From Conus ventricosus (taxonomy: Eukaryota; Mollusca; Gastropoda; Neogastropoda; Conidae), in contig CM031615.1 in the NCBI GenBank assembly GCA_018398815.1, positions 56,623,311-56,687,310 on the forward strand: a DNA stretch of 64,000 nt, written 5' to 3'. The notes below the pieces were generated by a model. The model did not search any database, was not told where the DNA came from, and worked only from the letters and a program-made list of their open reading frames with translations. Within the stretch, counting starts at the first letter, position 1; each line of letters begins with the position of its first letter. Position numbers and translations under genes: made by a program. Below, piece by piece: positions 59,645 to 64,000 of the stretch.

Positions 59645-59689
<45 letters not shown>
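59645..59689. repeat. G45 homopolymer
   Basis: The longest uninterrupted G run in the window. Confidence 0.9.
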
Positions 59690-60014
59690 CGAGGGCGAAT
59701 TGTCTCTGCTGGCCTGTGAGCTTTGCTTGTCAGTGTGCTGGGCGATTTGGTGCCATAAGCGATTCACCGAGACGTATGGGCGTATGATCGTCAACCGTGG
59801 AGCAAGTTACCCTTCTTGCCCGGTGTTTCGAAGAAATTAATGGAAACTATCTTGGGTTTTAAGCGTCGGCCTAAGAAGAAATGGTCATGCTCGTCTGTAC
59901 ACCCTTATTGTATCAATTGGTGCAAATGATTTTCTGGATCCATTTACATTATGCTTCCTCGGGACATTCTGTGGATACTGTTTTTCATCGTCCGATCTCT
60001 GTCTCCCTGCGTTG

Positions 60015-60152
60015 TGTGTGTGTGTGCGTGTGCGTGTGCGTGTGGTGTGTGTGTGTGTGTGTGTGAGCGTGTGTGTGTGTGCGTGCGAGAGAGTGTGTGT
60101 GTGTGTGTGTGTGTTGCGTGTGTGTGTGTAAGCGTGCGCGCGCGCGCGCGAA
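60015..60152. repeat. (TG)n with CG and GA interruptions
   Basis: Compound microsatellite ending in (CG)n at 60136-60150. Confidence 0.92.
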
Positions 60153-60389
60153 AGTGATTCTTCCACCATTGTGATCCCTGGCGATGCATTATTCAAAATG
60201 CTCAACGCGAGAAACTCGGGTGGCTTCATTGTTGTCGGGCACTGCTGGATATTGAGATTTATTCGGTCTTCAACAGGACAGGCGTTCTACATAATGCCCA
60301 TCTATGGCCACCCATTTCTCGGTCATGTAGCGTACAATGACCCGCATCCGACTTTCCATTTCTTCTTTACAACACCTTTTATCTGACCT

Positions 60390-60408
60390 GCCCCCCCCCC
60401 CCCCCCCC
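60390..60408. repeat. C19 homopolymer
   Basis: Short C run followed by T6 in the stress-protein intron near its 5' end. Confidence 0.85.
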
Positions 60409-60469
60409 CTTTTTTCTATTCTTTCTTTGATCAGTTAATTTTGTGAGAAGGGAGAGTTGGTGAAAACAT

Positions 60470-60557
60470 CAGAGGAGAGAGAGACAGACAGAGACAGACG
60501 ATGAGAGGGAGAGAGAGCAAGGAGAGAGACAGAGAAAACAAGCGGGAAGGAGAGAGA

Positions 60558-60644
<87 letters not shown>

Positions 60645-60660
60645 GACAGACACAGAACAG
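60470..60660. repeat. (GA)n and (CAGA)n simple repeat
   Basis: Purine-rich GAGA blocks, then about ten CAGA units at 60612-60650, close to the 3' (donor) side of the stress-protein exon. Confidence 0.9.
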
Positions 60661-60823
60661 GACCGTCAAATGCAACAGGACTGGAAGAGCTAAGGTAGAA
60701 GTGGACATGCATACGGACGGACAACCAGGCAGACATGCACACGAGCGAACAGGCCGACAAGAGGGACTGGCAGGCAGACGGACAGACAGACAACACACAG
60801 GCATGCATGAACACGGCACTCAC

Positions 60824-60907
60824 TCATGACGGTGACGTTGGCCTGCGTTTCAGGGCAGTGGACCAGGATGAGCTTGTTCTCCGGCCTGTGCATGTTGCTG
60901 GCATACC
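60824..60907 (-). CDS. Universal stress protein, upstream exon
   Basis: The exon is 84 nt on the minus strand: acceptor GGGTTGTTGCAG, donor ATGA|GTGAGT. It is entered in phase 1 with GG, so a preceding T would complete a Trp codon, and left in phase 1. The peptide is YASNMHRPENKLILVHCPET followed by QANVTVM. Animal Usp proteins have a W-Y-x-x-N-x-HRP-x-N-x-x-x-LVHCPE block at this place: the end of helix 1 and the second beta strand. The exon holding the start codon and the ATP-binding VDGS-like segment was not found and may lie in the gap or beyond the window. Confidence 0.9.
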   Translation of the reverse strand, partial: GMPATCTGRRTSSSWSTALKRRPTSPS

Positions 60908-60959
60908 CTGCAACAACCCACAGCAGTCCCTGCAGCACGTGACCCCCGAATGCATGAAT

Positions 60960-61138
60960 GAGTCGGTCAATGAAGAAAGAATGAATGAATGAATGAAACA
61001 CATAAAGAAAGATTGAATGAAAGAATGAATGAAAAAATGAATGAATGACAGAAAGACCAGAAAAGAAAGAAAAAGAAAGAAGGAAAAAAGACAGACAATG
61101 AATGAATAAATGAATGAACGAACGGATGTAAGGACGGA
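60960..61138. repeat. (GAAT)n/(AAAG)n degenerate simple repeat
   Basis: GAATGAATGAAT and AAAGAAAGA blocks intermixed over about 180 bp. Confidence 0.85.
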
Positions 61139-61141
61139 CGG

Positions 61142-61330
61142 TATGGAGTCTGGTTGGCCCATTGGTGAAAACACTTTTGAGTTAGCACCCTGACGTTGCG
61201 AGTTCCGAGTTCGAATTCCATGACGTCCAACATGAACTTGGCGCTTTTACTGTTCATAAATGTGTTGTCGTTCTCGTAGGATCGGTGTGTTGGAAAGGTC
61301 CCCGCACCTACCACCCTCTTCTCCTCCTCT
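61142..61330 (+). mobile_element. tRNA-derived SINE-like unit
   Basis: A-box-like TGGTTGGCCCATTGG at 61151-61165 and B-box-like GAGTTCGAATTCC at 61207-61219, about 45 bp apart, as in tRNA-headed SINEs. The downstream boundary is uncertain. Confidence 0.6.
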
Positions 61331-61399
61331 CTCCCATGTCCCTGAGCTTTCCCCCGAAGTTATATTTCACAATATCATTTTTTTTAAAGAAAAAAAAGA

Positions 61400-61651
61400 A
61401 AGAAAACGACCGCAAGCCATGAAAGAAAAACAAACGATCGCACTGGCCTCGTTAAGGTTACTTGGAAAATCCGAAAACACCCGAGCATGACGCATGCGCG
61501 CGGCACACACACAATGTTTTCTTTTTTTTTTTTAAGACAGAAAATGAAAGAAAACGACCGCAAGCCAATGAAAAGAAAAACAAACGATGCATTGGCCTCG
61601 TTAAAGTTACTTGGATAATCCGAAAACACCCGAGCATGACGCATGCGCGCG

Positions 61652-61668
<17 letters not shown>
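61400..61668. repeat. 148-bp tandem duplication followed by (CA)n
   Basis: The block AACGACCGCAAGCCA...GCATTGGCCTCGTTAA, ending CCCGAGCATGACGCATGCGC, occurs at about 61405-61505 and 61553-61652. Each copy ends in GCGGCACACACA; the second expands into a (CA)n of about 22 units at 61652-61700. Confidence 0.92.
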
Positions 61669-61699
<31 letters not shown>

Positions 61700-62056
61700 C
61701 ACAGTGGAAGAAATTCGACAAACCGAAGCGCGGAACAAACAAAAAATCATGAGAGCTGTAGAAAAGTGATGCCGAGACGGAATTTCCTCAAGAAAAAGCC
61801 AGACACTTCTGCGTTTCTTTTGTCTTTCTTTTTCTCTTTCCCTATATTTCCTTAAAGGTCCTGTAAACCGGTTTTAAGTTTGCACAGTATAGCAAAATCG
61901 CTGTAAAATGTGAATCAAAATAATACATAAAAACATTATAAAGTATGATATCACGCATGCTCACACAGATTTAGTCACATTTAAGAAAAAAAAAGCCCAC
62001 TCGATCCGCGCATATTTCGTCTGCTCCCATGAAATCTCGTTCGAATAGCCCGCTGC

Positions 62057-62078
62057 TGACGTCAGCGCTGTGACGTCA
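62057..62078 (+). promoter_or_regulatory. Two palindromic CRE sites
   Basis: TGACGTCA occurs at 62057-62064 and 62071-62078, fourteen bases apart, about 90 bp upstream of the ATG at 62168. This is the canonical CREB/ATF site and suggests a TATA-less promoter for the THAP-like ORF. Confidence 0.6.
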
Positions 62079-62167
62079 TTGCCAGGGCGCCCGTGCAGGT
62101 GGAAAACGAAACTAAGCTGGCTGGAAACTTGACCAACAAGTACCTCGTGTTCATTAGCCACTACAAA

Positions 62168-62365
62168 ATGACGAGAGTGTGTGCTGCACCGGGATGTTCG
62201 GTGACAGCTAATCTGAATCGCGTTTATCTTTTCACCAATTTCAAAGGATCAACGCCCAAAGAAAGAATGGGCGTGTAGAATCAAAAGAGTGGGTGAGCTG
62301 GCAATATGGATGCCGAAAAGCACGATTGGGCGTTTCAGGTTTAGCAGTCAGTGGACCGTCCTAAG
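62168..62365 (+). CDS. Partial THAP-like zinc-finger protein, interrupted by the gap
   Basis: ATG at 62168-62170 opens MTRVCAAPGCSVTANLNRVY followed by LFTNFKG. A C-x4-C pair right after the initiator, then an aromatic-hydrophobic Y-L-F stretch, is the beginning of a THAP DNA-binding domain (C-x2-4-C, then C-x2-H further on). The frame stops at 62278; shifting by one near 62253 restores RPKKEWACRIKR, which fits the conserved W of the domain. The distal C-x2-H would fall in or after the gap. The assignment is tentative. Confidence 0.5.
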
Positions 62366-62465
62366 NNNNNNNNNNNNNNNNNNNNNNNNNNNNNNNNNNN
62401 NNNNNNNNNNNNNNNNNNNNNNNNNNNNNNNNNNNNNNNNNNNNNNNNNNNNNNNNNNNNNNNNN
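62366..62465. other. Assembly gap, 100 N
   Basis: Exactly 100 N, the usual placeholder for a gap of unknown size. Sequence left and right may not be adjacent in the genome. Confidence 0.99.
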
Positions 62466-63092
62466 AAACGGTTTGTCATTTGGTAAGGGGCGCTTCAGGC
62501 AGCAAAATACTCTAAAGGGGTGTAAAGAAATGAAATTATACACTACCTCACCAAAGGATCATGGTGATTTAAATGATCGCATACGCCACTCCACACCAGT
62601 TGATGCGCAAAACACAGCAAAGTTTAACTGTTCTGATAAAACTGCATCGGATGACTAAACCACGCTTTCTTGATGTGATCGTTTTCAATAGGGGGGTTAA
62701 GATATCTGCTTAATGAGTACTCACCTTTTTATGAAAAGAGGCAGTCTGGGTCACAGCAATGTCAAGAGTATCAGTTGCTATATTTTTAAGATTGTAGTGC
62801 GCCCAACAGAATATTTGCATCAGTATATTTGAACGCGCTCATTTTTATTTCGTTCAAAAAATGTTGTAACAATAACAACCCAAGACCGTCCTTCGTTTTT
62901 AGAACATGCTATTAATAACAATTGCGGAAGCAGAACGGTCGCACTTCATGAAATATTTTACAAAGTCGTATGGTTTAATATAAGTGAAGCCAGGGAGAAT
63001 AATAAGTTCTAAAAAGTTGACAAAACAGGGCCAAAGTTAGCCAGTTAACAATACCTGATGGTTATTACGGGTTTTGCTCACTAAAAGAAGCA
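62466..63092 (+). other. AT-rich post-gap sequence with one short unassigned ORF
   Basis: A frame open from the gap to the stop at 62656-62658 encodes a lysine- and aspartate-rich peptide (ending CSDKTASDD) with no family I recognise. From 62659 to 63092 no gene is seen. Base composition is clearly more AT-rich and free of G/C runs compared with the pre-gap sequence. Confidence 0.5.
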
Positions 63093-63504
63093 ATGAGTAA
63101 CTTTGACATTACTCTCAAACTTAACAATGCGAATCTAAAAACAATGTTAACATTCAAGCCTGAAGAAGGAGGTTACTATTTTGATAAAGAGCTAGCTAAA
63201 ATGTTAGGCTTGCAGCTGACAATTATAGATTTAGAGTTACACCAACCAAAACTACTTATGAGGGAGAAAATCCGCTCGATCTTGCATTACATTCATTACT
63301 CTATGTTCATTGGATGAGCTAAGCACTGATGAAAACTTATATGATGGAAGGCCCTCAACTGTTTTAAGAGCTCTTCCATCAGGGAAAGCTGCATATTGCG
63401 ATTATGAAATTATACAATTCCCTAATTTACAGTTTAAAAGATTAGTTTGCGGGAGGGTTGGATCATTTAATATAAAAATTGCAGACAAAACAGGAAAGTC
63501 GTGA
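63093..63504 (+). pseudogene. Possible Maverick/Polinton-type structural protein fragment, one frameshift
   Basis: The first frame (63093-63317) reads MSNFDITLKLNNANLKTMLT, FKPEEGGYYFDKELAKMLGL and further to HYSMF. A second frame takes over near 63310 with DELSTDENLYDGRPSTVLRA, ending FNIKIADKTGKS. The order (beta-rich start, F-x-x-x-LAKMLG motif, a CDE-like position, G-x-x-STVL, then F-x-x-L and I-x-I-x-D-x-TG) resembles an uncharacterised protein encoded in animal Maverick/Polinton and adintovirus-like elements. The resemblance is from memory of the pattern only. The stop/frameshift makes it non-functional as read. Confidence 0.4.
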
Positions 63505-64000
63505 AATGTTGATAACCTGCACATTGTTTTGGAAATAAAATAATAAACTGTACAAAAAAATAATGTCGCGTGGCCAGAAGAATCGGGAGTTACATTAGCG
63601 CCTGTGAGGTGTATAACTTTAGAATTAAAAGACCTTGCAGACGTTGCGGACTTTGAACAAATGGTGAGATAGGCGCTTTGTATGGTTTTGAGTACACTAA
63701 AGATGGTGATTATAAACGCAAAGAGGTTGGCGACAGCAAAAAGTTTCCTAAACTAGAACAACTGCGCAATCTAGAGGCAAATAATGTTGGCCAGTATGAA
63801 TATAAAATAGTTCGAAAACCTGACCTCAAATGGCACTAGAACCATATTTAGAATGGGACATAAAATTTGAATTCATAAGCCCATTTACATATTTAGCCGT
63901 CAAAAAAGTTTCAGAAAAGCATTCAACTCTGGCCCTTTACATGTAAGTCTTTATGCCGGACGACAATAGTCGGAAAGAAATTGAAATAACGCCGTATGGG
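63505..64000 (+). other. Compact overlapping short ORFs, unassigned
   Basis: One frame encodes GALYGFEYTKDGDYKRKEVG...DLKWH and stops with TAG at 63837-63839; a second ORF starts at an ATG overlapping that end (AAATGGCACTAG, 63828-63839) with MALEPYLEWDIKFEFISPFT. Overlapping stop and start, no introns and high AT suggest a compact virus-like or mobile element continuing beyond the window. No family is recognised. Confidence 0.35.

Larger units (their letters stand above)
44099..60823 (-). other. 16.7-kb stress-protein intron filled with repeats
   Basis: No other coding exon was recognised. Components listed separately include the donor-bearing array at 44345, the RNase H remnant, the 43-bp and 25-bp arrays, the SINE-like units and long poly-G or poly-C runs. 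Other simple sequence: TG/GA mix at 45390-45440, GAGA at 46330-46358 and 54414-54449, A24 at 52573-52597, and pyrimidine-rich blocks at 44880-45240. Confidence 0.7.
61852..62365 (+). mobile_element. Candidate 5' end of a TTAA-type element with a THAP gene (Kolobok-like), cut by the gap
   Basis: TTAA at 61852-61855 is followed by AGGTCCTGTAAACCGG, then AT-rich sequence, two CRE sites and a THAP-like start codon. TTAA duplication together with a THAP domain is a feature of Kolobok transposons. The other end is not visible because of the N gap, so the terminus and the target duplication cannot be confirmed. Confidence 0.35.

Noticed and set aside
60431..60823. Ser/Leu-rich minus-strand protein next to the stress-protein exon
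   Set aside because: Translation of (GA)n and (CAGA)n simple repeats.
42146..60907. Bacterial contamination as the source of the universal stress protein
   Set aside because: The exons have GT-AG boundaries with consistent phases and use the animal-type HHAHVPV signature.

Overview
The window is nuclear DNA of a metazoan, most likely a lophotrochozoan and probably a marine gastropod mollusc. This rests on large introns with GT-AG boundaries, a spliced eukaryotic universal stress protein (a family expanded in molluscs), animal DNA transposons and LINEs, and abundant CA and poly-G tracts. The species is not identifiable. The sequence is a draft scaffold: it has a 100-base N gap at 62366-62465 and many suspicious homopolymer lengths.

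Plus strand, 1.4-29.6 kb: the 3' part of an inositol 1,4,5-trisphosphate receptor gene. Twelve exons cover the end of the cytosolic regulatory region, all the channel membrane segments, the pore filter, the C-terminal CxxC/H-H motif and the terminal coiled coil, and reach the stop codon at 29579-29581. Exons 1411-23452 join in perfect frame. The exons at 26812, 27542 and 28432 carry many one-base homopolymer indels. The introns hold three TTAA-flanked piggyBac-like elements, a nearly complete non-LTR retrotransposon of about 5.9 kb, truncated LINE pieces, a 5'-truncated L2/CR1-like LINE and several microsatellites.

29.6-42.1 kb: no recognisable gene. It contains the receptor 3' UTR, a MITE with 25-bp inverted repeats, minisatellites, and a 38-bp LINE tail with target-site duplications.

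Minus strand, 60.9-42.1 kb: a universal stress protein gene in three recognisable exons (60907-60824, 44098-44007, 42357-42146), convergent with the receptor gene. Its first exon is not seen and its first visible intron is 16.7 kb. That intron is full of minisatellites, 30-45 bp poly-G or poly-C runs, tRNA-derived SINE-like repeats and a decayed RNase H fragment. The last 2 kb hold a THAP-like zinc-finger start behind two CRE sites, then the gap, then AT-rich compact sequence that may be a decayed Maverick/Polinton-like element.

The most unusual signal is a set of minisatellites built from exon 3' ends plus their splice donor. One (1487-2225) amplifies the end of a receptor exon 13 times. A second (28565-29150) amplifies the receptor's last coiled-coil segment 8 times. 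A third (44345-44771) repeats a donor-like site on the sense strand of the stress-protein intron. Most other arrays here also carry an AG|GT junction in each unit.
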